DNA from: Paenibacillus sp.
GTDB lineage: Bacteria > Bacillota > Bacilli > Paenibacillales > Paenibacillaceae
Length of the DNA stretch: 11,652 nucleotides
Reading direction: 5' to 3'
Assembly (NCBI GenBank): GCA_029256665.1
Contig: JAQSXN010000058.1
Span: forward strand, 1 to 11,652
The notes beneath the pieces were generated by a model. The model had not been told where the DNA came from. It was given only the letters and a program-made list of their open reading frames with translations, and ran no database searches. Position 1 is the stretch's first letter. Each line of letters starts with the position of its first letter. Positions 4,845-11,652 of this stretch are shown here, in pieces. The translations under genes and the position numbers were made by a program.

Positions 4845-5798
4845 GTGGAAGCGAACACGCCGGCTCGAAGCGATACCGGGAAGCGGAGCGGCATGGGGAG
4901 GACGGCCAAGGAGCTGCTGCTGGATTACCAGCTGTATCTCATGCTGCTGCCCGCGCTGGCCGTATTGCTCATTTTCAAGTATTTTCCGATTTACGGCGCG
5001 TTGATCGCGTTTAAGGATTACAACCTGATTGACGGCGTTTTCGGCAGCAAATGGGTGGGCTTCAAGCATTTCAACGAGCTCTTCCGGTCCGACAAGTTCT
5101 ACGAAGTGTTCGTCAACACGCTGCTGATCAATTTCTATAAGCTGGTCTTCCAATTCCCGATTCCCATTATACTGGCGCTGCTGATCAACGAGGTCCGGAA
5201 CGCGTTTTTCAAGCGGTTCAGCCAAAGCGTGACGTACCTGCCCCATTTCCTGTCCTGGGTAATCGTCAGCGCCGTCTTCGCGAATCTGCTGTCTCCGACG
5301 AGCGGCATCGTCAACGTGCTGCTTGGCTACTTCGGAATCGATCCCGTCATGTTTATGAGCGACGAACGTTTCTTCCGCGCGGTGCTCGTCATCTCTTCCG
5401 CGTTCCGCGAGAGCGGGTGGAGCTCGATTATTTATTTGGCCGCCATCATGGCCGTCGACACCCAGCTCTACGAGGCTTCGCGCATCGACGGGGCGGGTAA
5501 GCTGCGTCAAATCTGGCATATTACGTTGCCCGGCATACGCAGCGTAATCGTATTCATCATCATGCTTCGGCTGGGGGCGGCGCTGGCGAACGATCTGGAG
5601 CAGGTGCTGATGTTCTATAGTCCCATGGTTTATAGCGTAGGAGACGTGCTCGGCACTTACGTGTACAGGATCGGGCTCGGGCAAATGAAATACAGCTTCA
5701 GCACGGCCGTCAATCTGTTCCAGTCCGTCATCGGGCTTACCTTGATCGTCGTGGCCAACTACGTCAGCAAGCGATTCGGAGATCGCGGATTATGGTAG
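4845..5798 (+). CDS. CUT1-family sugar ABC transporter permease, LplB-like
   Basis: A 317-residue inner-membrane permease. The start is GTG 4845, 7-8 bases after AAGGAGGAG (4829-4837); an in-frame GTG at 4785 lies inside the operator and lacks a ribosome site. The opening segment LLLDYQLYLMLLPALAVLLIFKYFPIYG (split here as positions 24-51) is characteristic of LplB-type permeases. About six membrane helices follow, and the EAA loop that docks the ATPase is at 210-231 (EASRIDGAGKLRQIWHITLP). It pairs with the next gene to form the membrane channel of an importer for an oligosaccharide or modified sugar. No ATPase is encoded in the operon, usual for this subfamily in Firmicutes, which share an MsmX-type ATPase encoded elsewhere. 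The substrate cannot be told from sequence alone. Confidence 0.88.
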   Translation: MEANTPARSDTGKRSGMGRTAKELLLDYQLYLMLLPALAVLLIFKYFPIYGALIAFKDYNLIDGVFGSKWVGFKHFNELFRSDKFYEVFVNTLLINFYKLVFQFPIPIILALLINEVRNAFFKRFSQSVTYLPHFLSWVIVSAVFANLLSPTSGIVNVLLGYFGIDPVMFMSDERFFRAVLVISSAFRESGWSSIIYLAAIMAVDTQLYEASRIDGAGKLRQIWHITLPGIRSVIVFIIMLRLGAALANDLEQVLMFYSPMVYSVGDVLGTYVYRIGLGQMKYSFSTAVNLFQSVIGLTLIVVANYVSKRFGDRGLW

Positions 5799-5856
5799 CC
5801 GGCTTGCGGGGAATCGCAATGTTCGCCGTTATCGCGAGAGGAAGGGGGACATTCCA

Positions 5857-6726
5857 TTGAAATTAAAGACAAGAGGCGAAGCGGCGTTCGACGTCATGAA
5901 CTACGCGGTGCTTAGCGTCGTCATCGTCGTGTGCTTGTTGCCTCTCTTGAACATAGCCGCAAAGTCGTTCAGCGGAGACGCGTACGTGCTGTCGGGGGAC
6001 GTGTTTATTTGGCCCAAGGGCTTCAATACGAACGCTTACGAAATCGTGCTCGGAAGCAGGCGGTTCTGGGATGCGTTCGGCAACACGGTATTCGTCACGC
6101 TCGTCGGCACGGCCGTTAACACGTTCTTGACCATTCTGGCCGGGTACGCGCTGTCGCGGAAGCGGCTCAGGGGACAGCAGGTTTTTATGTTCCTGTTCAT
6201 CTTTACCATGCTGTTTGGCGGAGGCATTATTCCGACTTACCTGCTGGTCAAGGAAGTCGGATTGCTGAATTCCTTGTGGGCGCTTGTCGTGCCGGGGCTC
6301 GTGGCTCCCTTCAACATGATCATCATGAGGCTGTACTTCTACAATATTCCCGACAGCATGGAGGAGTCGGCCAAGATGGACGGCGCGTCCCACTTTCGCA
6401 TCCTGTTCTCCATCATGATTCCGCTCGCCATGCCATCGATCGCCACCATATCCTTGTTCTACGCGGTCGAATATTGGAACAATTACTTCGATGCGCTGCT
6501 CTACATTACGAATCACGAATTGTTCCCTCTCCAGGTCTACTTGAGGGAGATGATCAGCAACGCTTCCAGCGTCGATATCAACAATATGGATCTTATGATG
6601 AATACCGCCCAGGAGTCGGTTCGCGGCGCTTCCGTTGTAGCAGCTACGCTGCCGATTCTGCTCATCTATCCTTTCCTGCAAAAGTACTTCGTGAAAGGCG
6701 CCATGTTAGGCGCGGTGAAGCAATAA
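5857..6726 (+). CDS. CUT1-family sugar ABC transporter permease, YtcP/LplC-like
   Basis: A 289-residue permease and partner of the upstream LplB-like protein. The start is TTG 5857, supported by AGAGGAAGGGGG about 8 bases upstream and by alignment of the first helix (around 13-33). The FSGDAYVLSGDVFIWPKGF segment after helix 1 is typical of the YtcP group. The EAA loop is at about 169-193 (EESAKMDGASHFRILFSIMI), and the protein ends KGAMLGAVKQ, the conserved tail KGxMxGAVKG of this family. It is 58 bases downstream of the first permease, in the same operon. Together with the lipoprotein encoded next it should import an oligosaccharide released outside the cell. Confidence 0.88.
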   Translation: MKLKTRGEAAFDVMNYAVLSVVIVVCLLPLLNIAAKSFSGDAYVLSGDVFIWPKGFNTNAYEIVLGSRRFWDAFGNTVFVTLVGTAVNTFLTILAGYALSRKRLRGQQVFMFLFIFTMLFGGGIIPTYLLVKEVGLLNSLWALVVPGLVAPFNMIIMRLYFYNIPDSMEESAKMDGASHFRILFSIMIPLAMPSIATISLFYAVEYWNNYFDALLYITNHELFPLQVYLREMISNASSVDINNMDLMMNTAQESVRGASVVAATLPILLIYPFLQKYFVKGAMLGAVKQ

Positions 6727-6840
6727 GCAGTTCAATTAGCAGCAGTCCGTACACGCGGAATCGGGAGCGCGAGCAGACGTGTCCGTGCTCTTCATTCATA
6801 GAGGGCTAGGCCATCAAACCATAAACGGGAGGTCATGCGA

Positions 6841-8361
6841 ATGAAAGAGAAGCGAATGGCGAAAGCGAAGGGGATCGTGCTCATATTGCTGACTATCCTT
6901 CTTATTGCGGGATGCAGCGGGGGAGGCAACCCGTCCGGCAATAACGAAGGCGAATCCGGCGAACAAGGGGCCGAGCAGAGCGGAAGCGAAACCAAGCTGC
7001 GCGTTTACGTGCCATCGAACGTGGAGGAATTTCCTTCGGGCACGGATTTGAACAACAACGAAATCGCCGCGTATATCGAGGAACAGACCGGCTTCGACAT
7101 CGAATGGGAGATGCAGCCCAAGGAGAATGTCGATCAGAAGATCAACATCATGATGGCATCGGGCGATACGCCGGATCTGATTATTACGTCGAACAAACAG
7201 ATCTATGCCAACCTCGCGCAGCAAGGCTTGCTTGCCCCGCTCGGCGAAGCCTTGCAGCAGCACGGGCCGCGCATTATGGAGAGCGTGCCGGAGGATACGT
7301 GGAAGGCGGTCACCTACGAGGGCGAAATCTACGCCATCGGCGTTCCCCAGAATCAGAAGGCCACATCCGGCATGTTGGTCCGGACGGATATTCTGGAGGA
7401 GCTCGGCATCGCGGTCCCGAAGACGCTGGACGAATATGACGCGGCCTTGCGTCTAATCCGCGAGAAGAAGCCGGAACTTATCCCTCTCGTCGGCGGAGCG
7501 GCCGACAGTAACGGCAACGCGTTCGGCTATATCAACGGCTTCGCCGGAGCCTTCGGGCTGGGCGCCGAATACGTCGTGGAGGACGGCGACGTCGTCCATA
7601 CGTACACGCAGCCGTACGCCAAGGAATTTCTAGCTTACATGCGGGAGCTGTACGCAAGCGGAGTGCTCGATCGCGAATATCCCGTGAACAAAAACACCAA
7701 CATTCAGGAGAAAATGATTAGCGGCCAGGCCGCCATGACGACGATCAGCTGGGTGGACGCAAAGGTCATTACGGAGGCGCTCCTGGAGAAGCAGCCCAGA
7801 GCCAAGCTGGAGCTGCTTCACCCGCCGGTCGGGGCGAACGGTCAATTCGGGTTTAAGCAGAACACGCCCGTGCGCGTCTACATGCTCGTCCCGAAAGCAA
7901 GCCCGAGGGTGAACGAGGTCGTCCAATTCATCAACAATTATATGGCCGAGGACGTGCTGAACGTCGTTTCTTACGGCTGGGAAGGCAAGCATTACACCAT
8001 GAAGGACAATGCCGTCGTTGCCGAGCCCGCGGCCGAGGACATACGTTACCGGATCTATTACCAGCTATGGGACACGGAGGAGAACTTCCTGAATCGCGTG
8101 ACGTTGAAAGGCTTCGGTCCTTACTACTTTCCGGTCCTCGACTATTCGACCTATTCCGAGATTACCCAATACGCGCCGCCCATCCCGATCGTAGAGGAGA
8201 ACGCGCAGACGTTGACGGATTTGACGAACGAATATTTTATCAAAATCATCTCGGGCGCGCTGCCCTTAGAGGCGTTCGACGAATACGCGGCCAAGTGGAA
8301 CAGTCTCGGAGGAGAAGCTTCCCTGAAAGAAGTGAAGGCTTGGTACGCCACTGTAAAATAA
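6841..8361 (+). CDS. Extracellular solute-binding lipoprotein of the CUT1 transporter (LplA/YtcQ-like)
   Basis: A 506-residue lipoprotein. I prefer ATG 6841, 8 bases after GGGAGG (6827-6832), over ATG 6835, only 2 bases away. The signal peptide is positively charged (MKEKRMAKAKG), then hydrophobic, ending in lipobox IAGC with Cys25, to be lipidated and cut by signal peptidase II. A flexible Gly/Ser/Asn/Glu-rich linker (26-48) precedes a family 1 solute-binding fold with NIMMASGDTPDLII (about 100-113) and Trp/Tyr-rich segments expected for sugar stacking. It is anchored outside the membrane, captures the substrate and hands it to the two permeases. Length matches the large LplA-type binding proteins (about 500-560). 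The ligand is unknown; plant-cell-wall oligosaccharides are commonly taken by relatives. Confidence 0.88.
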   Translation: MKEKRMAKAKGIVLILLTILLIAGCSGGGNPSGNNEGESGEQGAEQSGSETKLRVYVPSNVEEFPSGTDLNNNEIAAYIEEQTGFDIEWEMQPKENVDQKINIMMASGDTPDLIITSNKQIYANLAQQGLLAPLGEALQQHGPRIMESVPEDTWKAVTYEGEIYAIGVPQNQKATSGMLVRTDILEELGIAVPKTLDEYDAALRLIREKKPELIPLVGGAADSNGNAFGYINGFAGAFGLGAEYVVEDGDVVHTYTQPYAKEFLAYMRELYASGVLDREYPVNKNTNIQEKMISGQAAMTTISWVDAKVITEALLEKQPRAKLELLHPPVGANGQFGFKQNTPVRVYMLVPKASPRVNEVVQFINNYMAEDVLNVVSYGWEGKHYTMKDNAVVAEPAAEDIRYRIYYQLWDTEENFLNRVTLKGFGPYYFPVLDYSTYSEITQYAPPIPIVEENAQTLTDLTNEYFIKIISGALPLEAFDEYAAKWNSLGGEASLKEVKAWYATVK

Positions 8362-8379
8362 CGAGAGTCCGCCTAAACA

Positions 8380-8388
8380 TGGTATAAT
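8380..8388 (+). promoter_or_regulatory. Extended -10 promoter of the two-component genes
   Basis: TGGTATAAT (8380-8388) is a perfect TGn extended -10 element with consensus TATAAT, which can work with little -35 help; the bases at -35 (8360-8365) are poor. Transcription would start near 8395. No terminator was seen after the binding-protein gene, so read-through from the transport operon is also likely. Confidence 0.65.
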
Positions 8389-8397
8389 GGACGCAAT

Positions 8398-8411
8398 AGG
8401 AAACGCTTTCA
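8398..8411. promoter_or_regulatory. cre-like element, AGGAAACGCTTTCA
   Basis: Matches TGNAANCGNTTNCA at every specified base but the first, including the central CG, with GAAA/TTTC arms. It sits right after the predicted start of the extended -10 promoter, a position where CcpA acts as a roadblock. With the similar palindrome at 4780 it puts both transporter and sensor under a likely common catabolite or LacI-type control. Confidence 0.65.
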
Positions 8412-8451
8412 ATAATCGCGAGGGCGAAGCCGCGGGCGGAGGGGACGAATC

Positions 8452-9207
8452 GTGTTATCCATGATCCTGGTGGACGATGAGGAGATTATACGCGAAGGCT
8501 TGCGCGATTGCGTCGATTGGGCGAGCATGGGCATAACGATAAGCGGCGAGGCATCGAACGGCAAGGAAGCGCTGGTCAAAATAAAGGAATCGAGGCCGGA
8601 CATCTTGTTGACGGATGTCGTCATGCCCGGAATGAACGGCATCGAGCTGATTCAGGCCGTTCGGGAAGAAGAGCTTCCGGTGGCAATCATCGTGCTGAGC
8701 GCGTTCGAGAATTTCCACTACATCCAATCCGCGCTCAGGCACGATGCGGCCGATTACCTCGTCAAGCCGTTCAACGAGGCCGAGCTATCGCTTGTCATGA
8801 ATAAGGTCGTGCAGCAAGTCAAACGGAACAAGGTCATATCGGAATACGTTCCCGGGCATGCCTTGCTCTCCGAAGCGGGCTCCCGCGACCATCGGATCTC
8901 GCAAGACATCGCCAAGCTGATCGAGAAGAGGTACGCGGAGAAGCTGACGGTGCAGGACATCGCAAGCGAAATATCGCTCTCCATCAACCATATGATGAAC
9001 CTCTTCAAGAAGGAGACCGGAGAAACGGTTGGCGACTATCTAACGAAAGTGCGAATGAGGCATGCCAAGCGGCTGCTCCTGGACCCGATGATCAAAATTT
9101 ACGAAATCGCGGATGAAATCGGTTATTCGGACCCCAATTACTTCGCGAAGGCATTCAAGAAGCACACCGGTCTCAGCCCCAAGGAATTCCGGGACGGGCG
9201 GCTATGA
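8452..9207 (+). CDS. Response regulator, REC plus AraC-type DNA-binding domain (YesN-like, compact)
   Basis: A 251-residue regulator. The start is GTG 8452, 7 bases after GGAGGGG (8438-8444). The receiver domain (1-120) has the acidic pair Asp8-Asp9, phospho-acceptor Asp55 in LLTDVVMPGMNG, Ser83 and Lys105 in VKPF, all intact. The AraC-type domain (about 155-248) has two helix-turn-helix units, the first LTVQDIASEISLSINHMMNL, the second IYEIADEIGYSDPNYFAKAF, ending in TGLSPKEFR. The linker between them is only about 35 residues; many YesN regulators are much longer because of a middle region. The kinase gene overlaps its stop codon by ATGA, so the two are translationally coupled. Expected role: when phosphorylated, activate the transporter promoter near 4757. 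Confidence 0.9.
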   Translation: MLSMILVDDEEIIREGLRDCVDWASMGITISGEASNGKEALVKIKESRPDILLTDVVMPGMNGIELIQAVREEELPVAIIVLSAFENFHYIQSALRHDAADYLVKPFNEAELSLVMNKVVQQVKRNKVISEYVPGHALLSEAGSRDHRISQDIAKLIEKRYAEKLTVQDIASEISLSINHMMNLFKKETGETVGDYLTKVRMRHAKRLLLDPMIKIYEIADEIGYSDPNYFAKAFKKHTGLSPKEFRDGRL

Positions 9208-11006
9208 GAGGCGGCAGGCGGAGGCTTCGCCTTACGTTTCGCCGAAAGCTCGTATTGTCCTATCTGGCCTTGATCGTGCTGTCTACGGCGCTTATCGGCA
9301 TGTTCTCCTACCTCAACGCGACGCGGATCGTGGAGGACCAGATTAACGTCACCTACAAGCAAGCGCTGCAGCAGGCGGCGATCAATATCGTCTATCGGCT
9401 CCGGGAGGTGGAGAACGTCTCGGAGCTGATTCTGATGAACGCCAAGCTGCAGGCGATTCTGAAACGGGAGCAAAAGGGATATGGTCCCCGGCAGACGGAG
9501 CAGATGCTTAACGATTTTTCCGAGCTTATGGATATCATTACTAACCTTGAGAACAATCGGAACATCCATCGCATTAGACTGTTCGTGTCGGGGGATTCCT
9601 TGTACTCCCGTGAGCGGAACAATATATTCAACCTGCGGGAGCTCGATGACAGCCTTCGAAGGCAGCAAGAGCTCGCGGAGCGGGATCTGTTATGGAAGAG
9701 CACGTACGAGCAGGAATACATGCCGATGAATCGCATTCAGGTGTTGTCGCTGTTCCGCACGGTCTACGATTTCCATAGCTTGAAATCCATGCTAGGGATT
9801 GTCGCCATCGATGTGAAGGAAGACATCCTGCGCGAAGTCATCGAGAGCGTTAACTTCTCCGAGAATGGAGCCATCTACGTCTATAACGGCAATCAGCGGA
9901 TCACTTCCCTCGCCTCGGAATCCTTCGCTTCCTATCCGGAAGCCGAGATCATGCGCCAACTGTTGACGGTGGAGCGCGGGGACAAGATGCCGGTCTTGAA
10001 CGTGGACGGCAAGGATTATTTCACGACCTTCCAGCCGATCGATTACAACGGCTGGGAGATCGCGGCGCTTGTCCCCGTAAGCGAGATTAGGGGGATGAGT
10101 TATGTAATCGGCCAGTATACCGGCTTTATCGGGCTGCTTGTCATCGCGATGGCCATCCTGCCGGTCATCCTGCTCTCCAACCGGCTGACGCGCGGCATCC
10201 GTTCGTTGGTCCATCATATGCAGGAGGTCAAGCAAGGCCATTACGGCACGCTTGTGCCCGTAACCGGGAACGACGAAATTTCCGGATTGCAGGCGCAGTA
10301 CAATAGCATGATCCTGCGCATACGGGAACTGGTAGATACGGTGTACCGCATGGAGATCCGCAAGCAGGCCGCCGAACTGACGGCGCTGGAGTCGCAGATC
10401 AAGCCCCACTTCCTCTACAACACGCTGGACACGCTGAAGTGGATGGGGATGAAAATGAAGGCCGAACGCATCGTGCTTCTCGTCGATGCCCTGTCGAAGT
10501 TTTTCCGGCTCGGCTTGAACCGCGGCAGGGAAGTGACGACGCTTGTGGGCGAGCTGAATCACGTTCAAGCGTTCATGAACATCCAGGATATCCGCTATGC
10601 CGGCAAGCTCAGCTATTATTGCGAAGCTGACGCCGATGCCCTGAGCGTGCCGATCATGAAGCTGATCCTCCAGCCTATCGTCGAGAATGCCGTCATGCAC
10701 GGCATTCAGCAGAAGGAGGACCATGCGGGAACGGTAATCGTGCGCGTTCGCGTTGACGGCCGGCAGCTCGTCTTCGATGTCATCGACGACGGGGTCGGCA
10801 TGTCGCCCGATCAAGCAAGCTCCCTCTTGCAGGAGGGCAAGGGACGAGGCTACGGCGCCAAAAACGTACATCAGCGCATAAGGCTGTATTATGGCGAGGA
10901 TTACGGAGCGGAATGTTACAGCCGGCCCGGCATCGGCACGGTTGTCCGCATCCGCCTGCCCATGGACATCGGGGACCGGCATGAGAAAGACAAGCTGATG
11001 ATGTAG
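9204..11006 (+). CDS. Sensor histidine kinase, Cache-HAMP-His_kinase-HATPase (YesM-like)
   Basis: A 600-residue membrane sensor. ATG 9204 overlaps the response regulator stop (ATGA). Membrane helix 1 is at about 15-37, an extracellular Cache-like sensor at about 38-303, helix 2 at about 304-324, then HAMP (about 325-378). The His_kinase domain has the phospho-acceptor His402 in QIKPHFLYNTLD. The ATPase domain has the N box with Asn495 (QPIVENAVMHG), the G1 box DDGVGM from Asp528, and a GRGYGAKNVHQR G2 region. All catalytic residues are present. YesM-type kinases beside CUT1 operons usually sense extracellular carbohydrate or a binding protein loaded with it and phosphorylate the adjacent AraC-type regulator. 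The gene order here fits that role; the ligand is unknown. Confidence 0.9.
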   Translation: MRGGRRRLRLTFRRKLVLSYLALIVLSTALIGMFSYLNATRIVEDQINVTYKQALQQAAINIVYRLREVENVSELILMNAKLQAILKREQKGYGPRQTEQMLNDFSELMDIITNLENNRNIHRIRLFVSGDSLYSRERNNIFNLRELDDSLRRQQELAERDLLWKSTYEQEYMPMNRIQVLSLFRTVYDFHSLKSMLGIVAIDVKEDILREVIESVNFSENGAIYVYNGNQRITSLASESFASYPEAEIMRQLLTVERGDKMPVLNVDGKDYFTTFQPIDYNGWEIAALVPVSEIRGMSYVIGQYTGFIGLLVIAMAILPVILLSNRLTRGIRSLVHHMQEVKQGHYGTLVPVTGNDEISGLQAQYNSMILRIRELVDTVYRMEIRKQAAELTALESQIKPHFLYNTLDTLKWMGMKMKAERIVLLVDALSKFFRLGLNRGREVTTLVGELNHVQAFMNIQDIRYAGKLSYYCEADADALSVPIMKLILQPIVENAVMHGIQQKEDHAGTVIVRVRVDGRQLVFDVIDDGVGMSPDQASSLLQEGKGRGYGAKNVHQRIRLYYGEDYGAECYSRPGIGTVVRIRLPMDIGDRHEKDKLMM

Positions 11007-11044
11007 CGCGAAACAAGATCTGTCAACCATTTGGAGGTGCTTTG

Positions 11045-11652
11045 ATGTCGCATCATACCCGTAGCGGGGCCGAGGCTATCGCGGCGATGAACGGTTTGGT
11101 AAGCTTTTGGAATTTTCAAAGGGGGGAGGCGCTCTCGCTTGAGGCGGTCGGGCCGTATCCTTATCGGTTGACGCCTATGCGAGGAGAGGCTTCTTACGCG
11201 GAGGAAGGCATCTTCGGAAGCCGGTCTCTGGAGCTTATGGACGGCCAGTGGCTGAGCATTCCGCGCCGGAAATGCCCGGGACTGGACTTCCACGGACCGG
11301 ATGCCAGGCTAACGGTTGCGGCGTGGGTCAAGCGGGACACCCGGGAGAGCGCGGGCTGCGAGTTCATCGCGGGGATCTGGAACGAGACGGAACGAAAAAG
11401 GCAGTACGGCCTATTTCTGAATTTGAGCATTTGGGACAGCGCCGAGCAGGTATGCGGGCATGTCTCCGCGGTGGGCGGACCGACGCCGGGATACCGATAT
11501 TCCATGAGCAGCTCCATCGGAGCAACGCCCGTCTCGAAGGGCGAGTGGCATATGGTCGTTTTTACTTACGACGGCCGGGAATCAAAGGTTTATCTGGACG
11601 GAGCGCTGGATCGCCGCGAAACGTACAACCCGTACTCCTATCCGGACGGACT
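11045..11652 (+). CDS. LamG/concanavalin A-like domain protein, N-terminal part only
   Basis: An open frame of 202 codons cut by the right edge. ATG 11045 has GGAGGTG at 11033-11039. The fragment has the layout of a laminin-G/concanavalin-type beta sandwich: GLVSFWNF (17-24), GIFGSRSLEL with WLSIPR (55-74), LTVAAWVKRD (around 89-98), then GEWHMVVFTYDGRESKVYLDGAL (split around 166-188), a very typical LamG strand pair. Such domains bind or cleave glycans. There is no signal peptide, so unless the rest carries an export signal it would act in the cytoplasm, perhaps on imported oligosaccharide, with a catalytic domain further on. It follows the histidine kinase by 38 bases with no terminator between and may be co-transcribed. 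The whole protein's function cannot be told from this part. Confidence 0.8.
   Translation, partial: MSHHTRSGAEAIAAMNGLVSFWNFQRGEALSLEAVGPYPYRLTPMRGEASYAEEGIFGSRSLELMDGQWLSIPRRKCPGLDFHGPDARLTVAAWVKRDTRESAGCEFIAGIWNETERKRQYGLFLNLSIWDSAEQVCGHVSAVGGPTPGYRYSMSSSIGATPVSKGEWHMVVFTYDGRESKVYLDGALDRRETYNPYSYPDG

Noticed and set aside
4818..6681. Minus-strand open frames opposite the two permeases (288 and 272 codons)
   Set aside because: They are mirror frames of membrane proteins, rich in His, Gln, Glu and Arg, with no family features.
9792..11030. Minus-strand open frame of 412 codons opposite the histidine kinase
   Set aside because: Its His/Asp/Arg-rich translation has no recognisable domain, and the plus strand encodes an intact histidine kinase here. 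Long antisense frames are common opposite GC-rich genes.

Overview
The window (about 11.65 kb, fairly GC-rich) looks like chromosome from a Gram-positive member of the Paenibacillaceae (Paenibacillus, Cohnella or a relative). Strong GGAGG-type ribosome binding sites precede nearly every gene, and GTG and TTG starts are common. A CUT1 sugar-uptake operon (LplB/YtcP permeases and a lipoprotein binding protein) is coupled to an AraC-type response regulator and a YesM-type histidine kinase. A paeninodin-like RiPP leader sits beside an HPr-kinase-like gene. No tRNA, rRNA, CRISPR array or insertion sequence was seen.

Region 1 (1-1208): the 5' end of a luciferase-like flavin monooxygenase runs leftward off the edge. 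It diverges from a two-gene operon encoding a Cys-rich DUF1284 protein and a DUF4180 protein, which ends at a clear terminator.

Region 2 (1209-4670) is the most interesting part. A sigma-A-like promoter overlaid by five 11-bp-phased TTNA repeats drives a 51-codon gene with a TTG start at 1406. The peptide has a lasso-type leader (W6xxP9xL11 and a penultimate Thr19) but a bizarre Gly/Ser/Lys core with no Asp or Glu at core positions 7-9, so a canonical lasso ring cannot form. A terminator or attenuator follows. Next come an HPr-kinase-like protein of the type that phosphorylates the C-terminal Ser of paeninodin, and a 600-residue exporter ABC protein without a peptidase domain. The lasso cyclase, RRE protein and leader peptidase are absent. 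Near-identical palindromes (GTTCTT-N4-AAGAAC) occur in the precursor leader and just ahead of the kinase gene. I read this as a possible precursor-kinase-exporter (A-K-D) system derived from lasso clusters that makes a linear, possibly phosphorylated GS-rich peptide. A decayed lasso cluster is the main alternative.

Region 3 (4671-11006): a promoter with a cre/LacI-type palindrome at its start precedes two permeases and a lipoprotein. A second extended -10 promoter with another cre-like palindrome precedes a compact response regulator and an overlapping histidine kinase. The two-component pair probably senses an extracellular carbohydrate and activates the transporter. No transporter ATPase is encoded, so a shared MsmX-type ATPase is expected.

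Region 4 (11007-11652): the start of a LamG/concanavalin-like protein without a signal peptide, cut by the right edge. It is probably part of the same carbohydrate locus.
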